A stretch of 22,860 nucleotides of DNA from JALHFZ01 sp964483085. Lineage in GTDB: Bacteria > Synergistota > Synergistia > Synergistales > Aminobacteriaceae. The stretch is from assembly GCA_964483085.1 (NCBI GenBank), contig CAYZZX010000022.1:1-22860 (forward strand), read 5' to 3'. The notes under the pieces are model-generated. The model ran no database searches and was not told the origin of the DNA. It saw only the letters and a list, made by a program, of their open reading frames with translations. Positions 8,083 through 17,000 of this stretch are shown here, in pieces. Each line of letters begins with the position of its first letter. The stretch's first letter is position 1. Made by a program: the position numbers and the translations under genes.

Positions 8083-8591
8083 TCCTTATTCTCCGTGAGC
8101 AGAGCGGCGCGGATGCGCTCCTGCATTTCCTCCATGGCCTTCTCCCTCTCGGGGGTATCGTGATCCCATGCGAGAAGATGAAGAAATCCGTGAGCAAGCA
8201 TCAGTGCCATGGCGCTCTGATATGCTTCTTTTCCGTCAGCCTCCGACTCTCTCCGAACGTACTCCGGGCAGATGAGAATATCCCCCAGAGGCAGAACCGG
8301 CAGGCAGGAATCCGGAGAAAAAGCTCCGTCCTCCTCCCACAGAGGAAAGGAGAGGACGTCCGTAGGGGCGTCCACGTCCATGTATTCCCTGTTCTGTTCT
8401 CTCATCTCATCGGGGGAAAGAAAAGAGAGAGAGATTTCAACCCTGTCGGGCACAAGTTTTCCCTCTGGAAGATTTTCAAGTGCCGCCGCAAGCACTGCAG
8501 GGGCAGTGGCGAGGATGTCCCCGAGGGGAGATCTACTTGCCGGGTCAGGGTCGTCGTTATTGTCGAGATGCAATTGAAGCTTCAATGCCAT
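8079..8591 (-). CDS. ybeY: Endoribonuclease YbeY (16S rRNA maturation)
   Basis: YbeY is a zinc-dependent endoribonuclease involved in 16S rRNA 3'-end maturation and 70S quality control. The 170-residue protein carries DAPTDVLSFP (74-83) and the metal site H134-x3-H138-x5-H144. The motif reads HGFLHLLAWDH, with Ala141 where most family members have Gly; the three histidines are kept. The ATG at 8591 overlaps the pgpH end by 35 bp. GGGAGG lies only 3 bases before that ATG, so a TTG at codon 3, with better spacing, may be the real start. The stop overlaps the next gene as ATGA. Its place between pgpH and era is conserved in Firmicutes-type clusters. Confidence 0.93.
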   Translation of the reverse strand: MALKLQLHLDNNDDPDPASRSPLGDILATAPAVLAAALENLPEGKLVPDRVEISLSFLSPDEMREQNREYMDVDAPTDVLSFPLWEEDGAFSPDSCLPVLPLGDILICPEYVRRESEADGKEAYQSAMALMLAHGFLHLLAWDHDTPEREKAMEEMQERIRAALLTENKE

Positions 8592-10677
8592 CGTCCTCCC
8601 GTGTTTCTGTAATAGGTACGTCCTGTGAGTTATCCTTGAGCTCCTTCACCTTCCGGGTATGGTACATGGACTGAAAGGATGTGAGCAGGGTCTCCCCGAT
8701 GACGGCAAGGTCTCTCAGGGTGAAATCGATATTATCGAGCTGCCCCTCCGCCACTTTTGATTCAATGACGCCGTCGATAGTCTTCTTCAAGTCAGGCACC
8801 GTAGTGGTGGAACGCATCTCCGCCCGGACCGCCGCCTCGGTGGAGTCGACGAGCATGAGCAGCCCCGTCTCTCTCGACTGCGGACGAGGGCCGGGGTAGC
8901 AGAACTGCTCCCTGGACACGTCGTGCCCTTCATTCTGGGCTTTGCGGTAAAAATAGGTGAGGCAGGTGGTGCCGTGGTGCTCCGCTATGAACTGCCGAAT
9001 GAGGTCGGGCAGATGGTATTCTTCGGCGAGCTCGAGCCCCTCCCGCACATGGGAGGTGATCACGAGGGCCGAAAGGGTTGGCTTGATCTCATCGTGGACA
9101 TTCTTGTTACCGAGCTGGTTCTCCACAAAGAAATGGGGACGGCGCAGCTTGCCGATATCGTGAAAATAAGCCCCGGCCTTGATCAGCTTCGAGTTCATCC
9201 CCAATCGGTCTGCCGCCACCTCCGCAAGGGTTCCGAGCATGAGGGAGTGGTGGTAGGTGCCCGGCGCCTCGATCTGGAGCTTCTTCAGGAGGGGGTTGGA
9301 GGGGTGGCTCAGCTCCATGAGGCGCAGAGGGGAGATAACGTCGAAGATATTCTCCAGCAGAGGAAGGATGGCGATAACCAGAGTGCTCCAGACGACGTTT
9401 CCTCCGAGAAGATAGAGGAACGTGTCCGAATAGAGGGTAAGGTCGAAAGCCCACCGGATGAACACTCCGACGAGAGCCTGCAGGAGTCCGAGAAGCAGGA
9501 GGTGGCTCCAGAGGTGGCCCCGGGAGTGAATCTCCTGCAGAAGAAAATATCCCGCCAGGGCGCTGACAATTCCCATGGAGGAGACGATGACCACGTGAAG
9601 GGCCGAAAGCCCGGTGACGACAACGGCTCCGAGAAGGCTACCTCCGAGAATGACTTGCAGGGCCAGCCCCGACGGAAGAGTAAGAAAGGCGCAGCCTGTG
9701 AGAAAAAGGCTGCCCATACCCTCTGCGGAAAAGGTCGAAGACACATATTCAAGCAGCCAGCTCAGCCCCACCAGGAAGGAGATGTACAGCCATGGATGAA
9801 CCTTTCGGGACTCGGCGGAAAACCTTTTCGTCCGGATTCGGATCCATAGAGGCCAGAAGGGAATGGCAATAAAGGCGAAAAATATCTGCTTCCAGGGGAA
9901 GGTGATCTCCGAGTACCCCTGCATCTTGAGAACCCCCGCCACTTGGGGGGTGATGACCTGCCCCTTTTCCACGAGCATATCTCCGGGAGCGACGCTCCGC
10001 TCCACAGGCTGAAGGGATTCGGCCAATTCACTCCTCAGCGTGCGGGTGAGATTCTCGTCGACCCGAGTGAGAGGTGGAAGAAGCTCGTCAAGAATCTGAT
10101 AGATGATATTGTTCTGCTCCATGGGAAGGGAGAGCTTTTCAATTTCCTTCCATATCAGCTCCGGAGAGGGTGCAAGACCGAACCCCTCCATAGCGGACCC
10201 CTCCAGAAAGATTCCGGCCACTCGGGCGGAATCCTGGAGTATTTTCACTCTGGACTCCGGAGTATCGTTTTTCAGCAGTTCCGAGAGGCCCGGCGAAAGA
10301 GGAAGATCTTCGAGTCTTCCTGCCGCCATGGCCTCGATACGGTGTATAAGCCGGTCCTTCGCCGCCCCGTCACGGACGAGGACGCCGGCGACCGTCTCCC
10401 CCACTCTCGACCGGAGCACCTTCGTCCCCTCCGCATCCGTGTATTTCATGGGGTAGAGGGCGAAGTAGGTGCGGGGAGAGAAGCCGCCGGGGACAAAACC
10501 GAGAACCCTGTCCTCAAAGGTCCACTTCATCAGCAGCACCGACAGGGCAAAGGCCATGAGAATAACAACCGCGCCGATTCGGAAGAGGGGGTACCCCTCC
10601 GCAATCCAGCCGATTATCCCAGTCTTTTTGCCGGAGCGACCCGGTCTTTTACCCGTTCCGTTCGCGCTGCTCGTCAT
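8557..10677 (-). CDS. pgpH: 7TM-HD family cyclic-di-AMP phosphodiesterase (PgpH/YqfF)
   Basis: PgpH-type proteins are membrane enzymes that hydrolyse the second messenger c-di-AMP. The 706-residue protein has a first membrane segment at about 34-53 and then a long extracytoplasmic region (7TMR-HDED). A bundle of transmembrane helices covers about 270-450, and a cytoplasmic HD domain follows. Metal ligands are visible as TYHHS (near 475), FHDIGK (HD near 504) and EHHGTT (near 565), with a late Asp in LMLVDSTEAA. Length and layout match Listeria PgpH and B. subtilis YqfF. The start overlaps phoH by 29 bp and has only a weak ribosome-binding site. The phoH-pgpH-ybeY order is standard. Activity on c-di-AMP is inferred from the family. 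Confidence 0.94.
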   Translation of the reverse strand: MTSSANGTGKRPGRSGKKTGIIGWIAEGYPLFRIGAVVILMAFALSVLLMKWTFEDRVLGFVPGGFSPRTYFALYPMKYTDAEGTKVLRSRVGETVAGVLVRDGAAKDRLIHRIEAMAAGRLEDLPLSPGLSELLKNDTPESRVKILQDSARVAGIFLEGSAMEGFGLAPSPELIWKEIEKLSLPMEQNNIIYQILDELLPPLTRVDENLTRTLRSELAESLQPVERSVAPGDMLVEKGQVITPQVAGVLKMQGYSEITFPWKQIFFAFIAIPFWPLWIRIRTKRFSAESRKVHPWLYISFLVGLSWLLEYVSSTFSAEGMGSLFLTGCAFLTLPSGLALQVILGGSLLGAVVVTGLSALHVVIVSSMGIVSALAGYFLLQEIHSRGHLWSHLLLLGLLQALVGVFIRWAFDLTLYSDTFLYLLGGNVVWSTLVIAILPLLENIFDVISPLRLMELSHPSNPLLKKLQIEAPGTYHHSLMLGTLAEVAADRLGMNSKLIKAGAYFHDIGKLRRPHFFVENQLGNKNVHDEIKPTLSALVITSHVREGLELAEEYHLPDLIRQFIAEHHGTTCLTYFYRKAQNEGHDVSREQFCYPGPRPQSRETGLLMLVDSTEAAVRAEMRSTTTVPDLKKTIDGVIESKVAEGQLDNIDFTLRDLAVIGETLLTSFQSMYHTRKVKELKDNSQDVPITETREDDGIEASIASRQ

Positions 10678-11659
10678 AGCGTTCGTAGGCCTTCACCACC
10701 TGCTGCACTATCTCGTGACGCACGACGTCCGTGTGGGTGAGATAGAAGAATTCTATCCCCTCAATATCCTGCAGAATCTCCCGGACCTGCTTGAGCCCCG
10801 ACATTCTTCCCGTGGGGAGGTCAATCTGAGTGACGTCACCGGTAATCACCGCTTTTGATCCGAAGCCGAGGCGGGTGAGGAACATCTTCATCTGTTCGGG
10901 GGTCGTGTTCTGCGCCTCGTCGAGAATGATAAAGCTGTCATTGAGGGTGCGCCCCCTCATGTAGGCGAGGGGAGCGATCTCGATGACCCCCTTGTCCACG
11001 TACCGGAGAAAACGCTCCGGAGAGAGCAGCTCATAGAAAGCGTCGTAGAGAGGCCGGACGTAGGGCTCCACCTTCTCACGGAGATCTCCGGGAAGATATC
11101 CCAGGCTCTCCCCCGCTTCCACCGCGGGGCGGACCAGAACAATCCTGCTGATGGCCGAGGCTTTCAGAAGAGAGACGGCATGGCATACGGCGAGATAGGT
11201 CTTGCCCGTTCCGGCGGGACCTATAGTGAAGACAATATGGTTCGACCGGATAGCCTGGAGGTAGTTTCTCTGGCCTTCCGTCTTTGCGCGGATAGGTTTT
11301 CCTCTGGCGGTTGTGCAGATAACCTCGGAAAAGAGGTGGGTGAGGTTGACTGCTCCCTTTTCGGTAATCATGTCCATGGCATAGCGGACATCGGCGAGAT
11401 GGAGACTGTGCCCCTTTCCAGCGACGGTGTGGAGTTGTTGAAGAAGACCGTAGACGACGTTCACCGCATCGCTGTCGGGACCGCGGACAGCGATGCGCTG
11501 CCCCCGTACAATGAGACGTACGGGGTAGCGCTGCTCCACGGCATCGATAATCTCGTCATCCTTGCCGGCGAGGCGGGCCATGGTATCGCTGTCGGCGAAT
11601 TCCAGTTCTTTTAAAAAGACTCCCGTCTCCCGGGGGTCGAAATCATCATTTCTTGCCAT
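10649..11659 (-). CDS. phoH: PhoH-like ATPase
   Basis: PhoH is a cytoplasmic P-loop ATPase thought to act in RNA metabolism and often encoded beside ybeY. The 336-residue protein has a KH-like N-terminal region (about 1-125). Walker A is GPAGTGKT (147-154), then LVRPAVEAGESLGYLPGD (175-192) and Walker B IILDEAQN (244-251). VITGDVTQIDLP follows further on. I chose the ATG at 11657-11659. A TTG directly in front of it, at 11660-11662, is a possible start that adds one residue. AGAGGG lies rather far upstream of the start. It follows the carboxyltransferase gene by 24 bp and overlaps pgpH by 29 bp. The precise biochemical role of PhoH proteins is still unsettled in general. Confidence 0.94.
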   Translation of the reverse strand: MARNDDFDPRETGVFLKELEFADSDTMARLAGKDDEIIDAVEQRYPVRLIVRGQRIAVRGPDSDAVNVVYGLLQQLHTVAGKGHSLHLADVRYAMDMITEKGAVNLTHLFSEVICTTARGKPIRAKTEGQRNYLQAIRSNHIVFTIGPAGTGKTYLAVCHAVSLLKASAISRIVLVRPAVEAGESLGYLPGDLREKVEPYVRPLYDAFYELLSPERFLRYVDKGVIEIAPLAYMRGRTLNDSFIILDEAQNTTPEQMKMFLTRLGFGSKAVITGDVTQIDLPTGRMSGLKQVREILQDIEGIEFFYLTHTDVVRHEIVQQVVKAYERYDEQRERNG

Positions 11660-11683
11660 CAATCTGTGTAGTGTCCCTCTTTT

Positions 11684-13180
11684 CTACAGGGGGTAGGCGG
11701 CTCCGTCCACAAGTTCGGCGAGGCCGACATCCACCTTCATCTCACGGGCGAATTTCTTCATGAGGAAGTCCTTCGCCACGTTGGGGAATAGGACGTAGCT
11801 GAGCACGTCTTCGGGCTGCAGCATCCAGGGGCCGACGGTCTCCCGGGCAGCCTCAAGCTCCGGTGCGATAAATTCTCCGGGGCGTCCTGTGATGGGCTGT
11901 TCACTGCCGATTGCTTTTTTCTGAATCTCGGCGTCAACCTCTGCGGGAGGCTTGCCGTACTGTCCGAGGAAATAGCTCTTGACCTCTTTCGGTATGATCT
12001 TCCACCGCTCTCCCAAAAGAACGTTCAAGGTAGACTGAGTGCCCACGATCTGGCTCGTAGGTGTCACGAGAGGAGGATACCCCATCTCTTTGCGCACCTT
12101 GGGAACCTCCTGCAGAACTTCCGGCAGGCGGTCGAGGGCATTCTGGTCCTTGAGCTGGCTGACGAGGTTCGAGATCATCCCTCCGGGGATCTGGTAGATG
12201 AGCACATTGATATCCACTCCGCCGAGGTCGACGAAGATTTTCGAATGTTTTTCCCGGATCTTCTTGAAGTGATGAGTGATGGGCACTAGCTGCTTGAGGT
12301 CGATATCCGTGTCGAAAGCTCCGCCCTTGAGCGCCGCCACGAGGGATTCCACGGGAGGCTGGCTTGTTCCGAGGGCGAAGGGAGACATGGCGCAGTCCAC
12401 AACATCCGCTCCGGCCTCAAGTCCGGCGTAGTAGGCCATGGAGGCCATGCCGCTCGTATAATGGGAGTGAATCTGAACGGGAAGGCCCGTCTCTTTTTTG
12501 ATGGCCTTCACAAGAGCGGCGGTCTCCACGGGGCTGATGATCCCCGCCATATCCTTGATGCAGATGGAGTCGGCGCCCATGGATTTCATCTGGCGGGAGA
12601 GATCGGCGAAGGCCTTGAGGGAGTGCACCGGCGAGAGGGTGAATGAAAAGGAGAGCTGGAGATGAGCACCCTCTTTTTTGATCTGGTCGGCGGCGACCTC
12701 CATGTTCCTGAGGTCGTTGAGGGCATCGAAGACGCGGATGATGTCCAGGCCGTTTCCTACCGCCCGCTTGACGAACTCCCGGACTGTATCGTCGGCATAG
12801 TGCCGGTACCCCACGACGTTCTGCCCGCGAAGAAGCATCTGCAGCTTCGTCTTCTTGAAGAGTTTGCGGAGGATTCTGAGGCGCTCCCAGGGATCTTCAT
12901 CCAGATAGCGCATTGCCGTGTCGAAGGTGGCTCCTCCCCAGACTTCCATTGAATGGAACCCCACATCATCCATCATCTCCGCCACGGGGATCATGTCTTC
13001 AATCCCCATCCTCGTGGCCATGAGGGACTGGTGTCCGTCCCGAAGGCTGGTATCGGTGATCCCTATCTTGCGAACGGCCGACGGTGCGGCAACTTTCTTT
13101 TCTGCTCCGTTTTGAGCAACTGTTTTCTTTTCGTTATCCTTCGGTGAAGGGGTGCTTTTTTTAGCCTGATCGTTCTTCAT
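11684..13180 (-). CDS. Biotin-dependent carboxyltransferase subunit (oxaloacetate decarboxylase alpha / pyruvate carboxylase B type) without biotinyl domain
   Basis: The protein is a TIM-barrel carboxyltransferase that moves CO2 between biotin and pyruvate/oxaloacetate. Relatives include OadA, PycB and the transcarboxylase 5S subunit. Visible motifs are TDTSLRDGHQ (42-51, metal-binding Asp43), EVWGGATFD (79-87), CIKDMAG (207-213, with K209 the expected carbamylated lysine), HSHYTSG (238-244, metal histidines) and FALGTSQPP. The conserved C-terminal carboxyltransferase extension is present. There is no biotin attachment motif (no MKM), so a separate biotin carrier must serve it. The first 36 residues are a Lys/Ala/Pro-rich linker, absent from most relatives, with no alternative start after it. 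GGAGG lies 11 bases before the ATG. It sits between mazG and phoH, an unusual place. Decarboxylase versus carboxylase direction cannot be decided here. Confidence 0.88.
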   Translation of the reverse strand: MKNDQAKKSTPSPKDNEKKTVAQNGAEKKVAAPSAVRKIGITDTSLRDGHQSLMATRMGIEDMIPVAEMMDDVGFHSMEVWGGATFDTAMRYLDEDPWERLRILRKLFKKTKLQMLLRGQNVVGYRHYADDTVREFVKRAVGNGLDIIRVFDALNDLRNMEVAADQIKKEGAHLQLSFSFTLSPVHSLKAFADLSRQMKSMGADSICIKDMAGIISPVETAALVKAIKKETGLPVQIHSHYTSGMASMAYYAGLEAGADVVDCAMSPFALGTSQPPVESLVAALKGGAFDTDIDLKQLVPITHHFKKIREKHSKIFVDLGGVDINVLIYQIPGGMISNLVSQLKDQNALDRLPEVLQEVPKVRKEMGYPPLVTPTSQIVGTQSTLNVLLGERWKIIPKEVKSYFLGQYGKPPAEVDAEIQKKAIGSEQPITGRPGEFIAPELEAARETVGPWMLQPEDVLSYVLFPNVAKDFLMKKFAREMKVDVGLAELVDGAAYPL

Positions 13181-13246
13181 GTTCTCTATTTCCTCCGTTT
13201 ATTAAGATGATATTTATTCCACTCTTTCGGAATTTTTAATTTTTTA

Positions 13247-14071
13247 CTATTCCGTTTTGCAGCAACTCTCCGGGCAGCAATCGCCCTTGGCACGGTTCCA
13301 CAGCCCGTCGAGTTCCTCCGCGGAGTAAGAGCTCCAGGGACGCTCATCGGCAGCTACGTACCCCTCGACTCTGCGGAACCTCTGGTCGAATTTTCCGTTA
13401 GCTCTGGCGAGGGCCGCTTCGGGATTGACGCCGAGGTGCCGGGCCAAATTGACTGAAGCAAAGAAAAGATCGCCCATCTCCTCTTCGACCTCTTCTGCTT
13501 TACCTGTTTCGGCCGCCTGCCGGACCTCTTTCAGTTCCTCCTCCACTTTACCATAAAGAGGAGAAAGTTCCCCCTTCTTCCAGTCAAAACCAACGTGAGC
13601 GGCCTTTGACTGAATGCGACCGGCCTTTGCCAGAGGGGGCAGCCCCTTGGGAACCCCTCCGAGAAGGGAGAGATCTTTCTTTTTCTTCGCCTTTTCGGTC
13701 ACTTTGATCTCCTCCCAGCTCTGGAGGACCTCTGCGCTCGTAGCGGCGTCACCTTCGCCGAAGACATGGGGGTGGCGGCGCACAAGTTTTTCCGTCAGAA
13801 CCGCAAGCACATCCTTCATTGAGAAGAGCCCCTGCTCCTCGGCCACGGCCGCAACAAAGACCACCTGGAGAAGCACGTCACCGCACTCCTCCATCATGTC
13901 CTCAGCCCGTCCTCCCGAGATGGCCTCCACGAGTTCGTAGGCCTCCTCGACGATGTACGTCCTGAGATCGGACAATGTCTGTTCTTTATCCCAGGGGCAG
14001 CCTCCCGGGCCGCGAAGCTTTTTCATGACATCCATAAGTTCTCCGAAGGATCTGTTGTTTTCCTGATTCAT
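13247..14071 (-). CDS. mazG: Nucleoside triphosphate pyrophosphohydrolase MazG
   Basis: MazG hydrolyses (d)NTPs to NMPs plus pyrophosphate, sanitising nucleotide pools and lowering (p)ppGpp effects. The 274-residue protein has two tandem MazG domains, as in E. coli. The first carries GGCPWDKEQT (23-32), EEAYE (42-46) and EECGD (61-65). The second carries EEELKE (177-182) and EEEMGD (196-201), followed by KFDQRFRRVE. I chose the ATG at 14069-14071, which overlaps the mfd stop as ATGA and fits the family N-terminus. The longer frame to 14371 lies inside mfd. The C-terminus ends with an odd cysteine cluster, CCPESCC (265-271). The mfd-mazG proximity is common in Firmicutes. Confidence 0.93.
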   Translation of the reverse strand: MNQENNRSFGELMDVMKKLRGPGGCPWDKEQTLSDLRTYIVEEAYELVEAISGGRAEDMMEECGDVLLQVVFVAAVAEEQGLFSMKDVLAVLTEKLVRRHPHVFGEGDAATSAEVLQSWEEIKVTEKAKKKKDLSLLGGVPKGLPPLAKAGRIQSKAAHVGFDWKKGELSPLYGKVEEELKEVRQAAETGKAEEVEEEMGDLFFASVNLARHLGVNPEAALARANGKFDQRFRRVEGYVAADERPWSSYSAEELDGLWNRAKGDCCPESCCKTE

Positions 14072-17000
14072 TCCTCTGCCCCCTGCTTGAGATGACGGAC
14101 GGCCCTTTGAATATCGGTGAGCCCGGGGTTTCCTCCCGGACCGACCAGTCCCTTTGGCCGCCCGTACCAGTTTTTTTTCTTTCCGAGAGCGTCGAAGAGG
14201 GGCCCCGATCCCTGAAGGACCGTGTCCCTTCTCGTGCTCTCCACAGAGACGATACCATAATTTCCTCCCCGGGAGCGCAGCAAAGATACGGAAAAAAGAT
14301 TCCGGAGGCTTTCGGGAGGCGGCCCGAAGCGATCGAGCACCTCTTTTTCGATATCCCGAAGCTCTTCCCAACCTTCAAGGCGGAGAAGCCTCCGGTAGAG
14401 GGCGATGCGGATGGATTCCTGGGGGATGTAGGAGGACGGAACGAGGCAGGGAAAGTCCACCGAAACTTCGGCGGACGCAGGGAGAGTTCCCCGGAGGCGG
14501 CCGATCTCCTCCTCGAGAAGCCGATAGTACAGAAAGGATTCAGCTCCGCGCCGCTCTTCTCCGTGTTGAGCGGTGCCGAGAAGGTCACCGCTGCCCCGGA
14601 TGCGGAGATCCTCCATGGCGAGGTCGTACCCGGCCCCCCTGTCGCCCACCGAGGTGATGGCGTCGATCCGTTCGAGGGTCTCCCGCCCGAGGGGCTGCCC
14701 TTCGGGATAGAGAAACCATGCAAAAGCCGCTTCCTCCCTGCGCCCTATGCGCCCCCGGAGCTGGTACATCTGGGCGAGACCAAGCTGCCTGCTGTCCTCA
14801 ACGATAAGGGTATTCGCTCCCGGAACGTCGAGACCGCTTTCGATAATGGTCGTGCAGAGGAGAATCTGTATCTCGTTGTTATAAAACTTCATCATGGTCT
14901 CCTCAAGTTCCTTCTCCTTGATCCTTCCGTGAACAACTCCGAGAGAGGCGGAGGGAAAGAGCTTCCGGAGAAATGCCGCCCGATCCTCGATCCCCGCGAT
15001 ACGGTTTGTGACGTAGAAGACCTGTCCGCCCCGTTCGAGTTCCCGGTGCACCGCCGTCTTGATCATTGAAGCATTCCAGGGAGCCGCCGTGGTGACCACG
15101 GGAACGCGGTTTCGGGGCGGGTCATTCAGCACGGAGATGTTTCTCAGCCCCTTGAGGGAGAGGGAGAGAGAGCGGGGAATGGGTGTCGCAGAGAGCATGA
15201 GGACGTCAAGAGCTTCCCTTCCGGCCTTCAGTTTTTCCTTGGAGAGGACGCCGAAACGATGCTCCTCGTCCACGACGAGGAGGCCCAGATCGGAGAAAAC
15301 CACGTCCTTCTGAAGCATTCTGGCGGTGCCGATGAGAATATCCACCCGCCCCTCGGCAACCTGCCGGAGCACCTCCCGCTGCTCCCTGAGAGGAAGAAAT
15401 CTCGAGAGCATTGCCACCTTCACGGGAAAACCGGTCATTCGGGCGGTGAAGGAGAGATAGTGCTGCTGAGCGAGAATAGTTGTGGGCACGAGGACTGCCG
15501 TCTGCTTGCCCCCCTGAGCGGCGCGGAAAGCCGCCCGGACGGCCACCTCCGTCTTGCCGTACCCGACGTCCCCCACGAGAAGCCGGTCCATGGGAAAGGG
15601 CTTTTCCATGTCCTCCGTTACTTCTGCGACAGCCTTGAGCTGGTCGCGGGTTTCGGGGTACGGGAAGGCCTCCTCGAACTCCCGGGTGAGATCGTCGGCG
15701 GGAGGAAAGGGGAAACCCGGTACGATCTCCCTCCGGGCATAGAGTTCGAGCAGCGCAGCCAGCTCTTCCCGGACCCTTTCCTGTGTTTTGGCGACGGATT
15801 TTTTCCATTTCGACCCTTTCAGAGAGTCGAGGCGAACATCATCATCGGCAAAATCAGGAAGAGGGGTGATTTTATAGAGCTGGAGAACGGGAAGAAAGAG
15901 CCGCTGGTTGTTTGCAAATTCGAGGATGAGGCTGTCCATGACCTCTCCCGAGACGGAGATCTCCTCCGATCCGCGGAAGACGCACAGGCCGTAGTCCTCG
16001 TGGACTATCAGCTGCCCCTCGGAAAGACGGCCGCTCCACTCCGCCGGAGGTGCCGAGAGACCGGCAGTGCCGATTTTCTCAGAGATCCCGGCGAGTTCAA
16101 GATCTGAGACGTAGATAATCCGCTCCTCAGAGTCGAGAAAGCCCCGGGAGAGAGACCCCTCCACAGGGGTGATCCACTCCCGGGCGCCGAAGGAAAGTAT
16201 GCGCGGATTTTGAGTAACGAGCCGGACTGCGTATCCGTCGTTTCTCCAGGTTTCGCCGGTCCACAGGAATTTGTCGAGGTTGCCCCGGAAGAGGGGGACC
16301 TCTTCAAGGGTGAACCCACCCCGGGTGTACTGAAGAGATGCTGTGACCCGGAGGGTGTCCCGGGAGGCGAGAGCGAGGAAGAGACCGCTCCACGGAGCAA
16401 GGGGAAGGCCCCCCTCCGTGGCGGTGATCTCATTCCACAAAAACTGGTAGGATTCCGCCGAGGCCTCGATTCGCGAGGGTTCAAAGAGGACGATCCGCGT
16501 CTCTTCGGACAGAAAATCTTCGAGGGCGGCGTTTTTTGAGGAACTCATCGAATGAATTTCCACGGAGTCAAGGATACCCACGCTTTTCTGCGTGGATGGA
16601 GAGAAGCTGCGGAGGCTCTCTACGGACTCATCGAAGAACTCTATCCGAAGGGGGTGGGCATAAGCCGGATCGAAGAGATCGAGGATATACCCCCGGAAGA
16701 CGAACTGCCCGGGGGACCAGACGAGATCGGAGCGGACGTACCCTCCGTGAACGAGCCAGTCGAGCAGGCGCTCCCGGCTGTAGCTCTCTCCGGGGCGGAT
16801 AAGGAGGTCCCCCTCCCCCTTCCGCAGAGGGGCCATGAGAGCACCGGGGGTCGCCACGGCGATCCCTCCGTCCTTTTTCCATCGAGAAAGAATTTCACCT
16901 CTCTGCAGCGGAAGAGCGCGGCCGGATATTCCCTCAGGAGTGAGAGGGATCTCGGGAAGGAGGAAGGCGTTTTCCTCAGGAAAGAGAGTTCGCCAGTCGC

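Noticed and set aside
8923..9849. Plus-strand open frame of about 308 codons opposite pgpH
   Set aside because: It is antisense to the conserved PgpH sequence, with low-complexity charged composition and no family resemblance.
13181..13246. Possible internal promoter or terminator in the AT-rich mazG-oadA spacer
   Set aside because: A -10-like TATCAT (13207-13212) has no matching -35, and the only hairpin (ATTCC/GGAAT) has a 5-bp stem with no T-run. It cannot be supported beyond a guess.
14072..14371. N-terminal extension of MazG by 100 residues
   Set aside because: The extension lies inside mfd and is Arg-rich and unlike MazG. The ATGA overlap start fits the family.
15259..16107. Plus-strand open frame of about 282 codons opposite mfd
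   Set aside because: It mirrors the Mfd coding sequence and shows no independent motif or ribosome-binding site worth noting.
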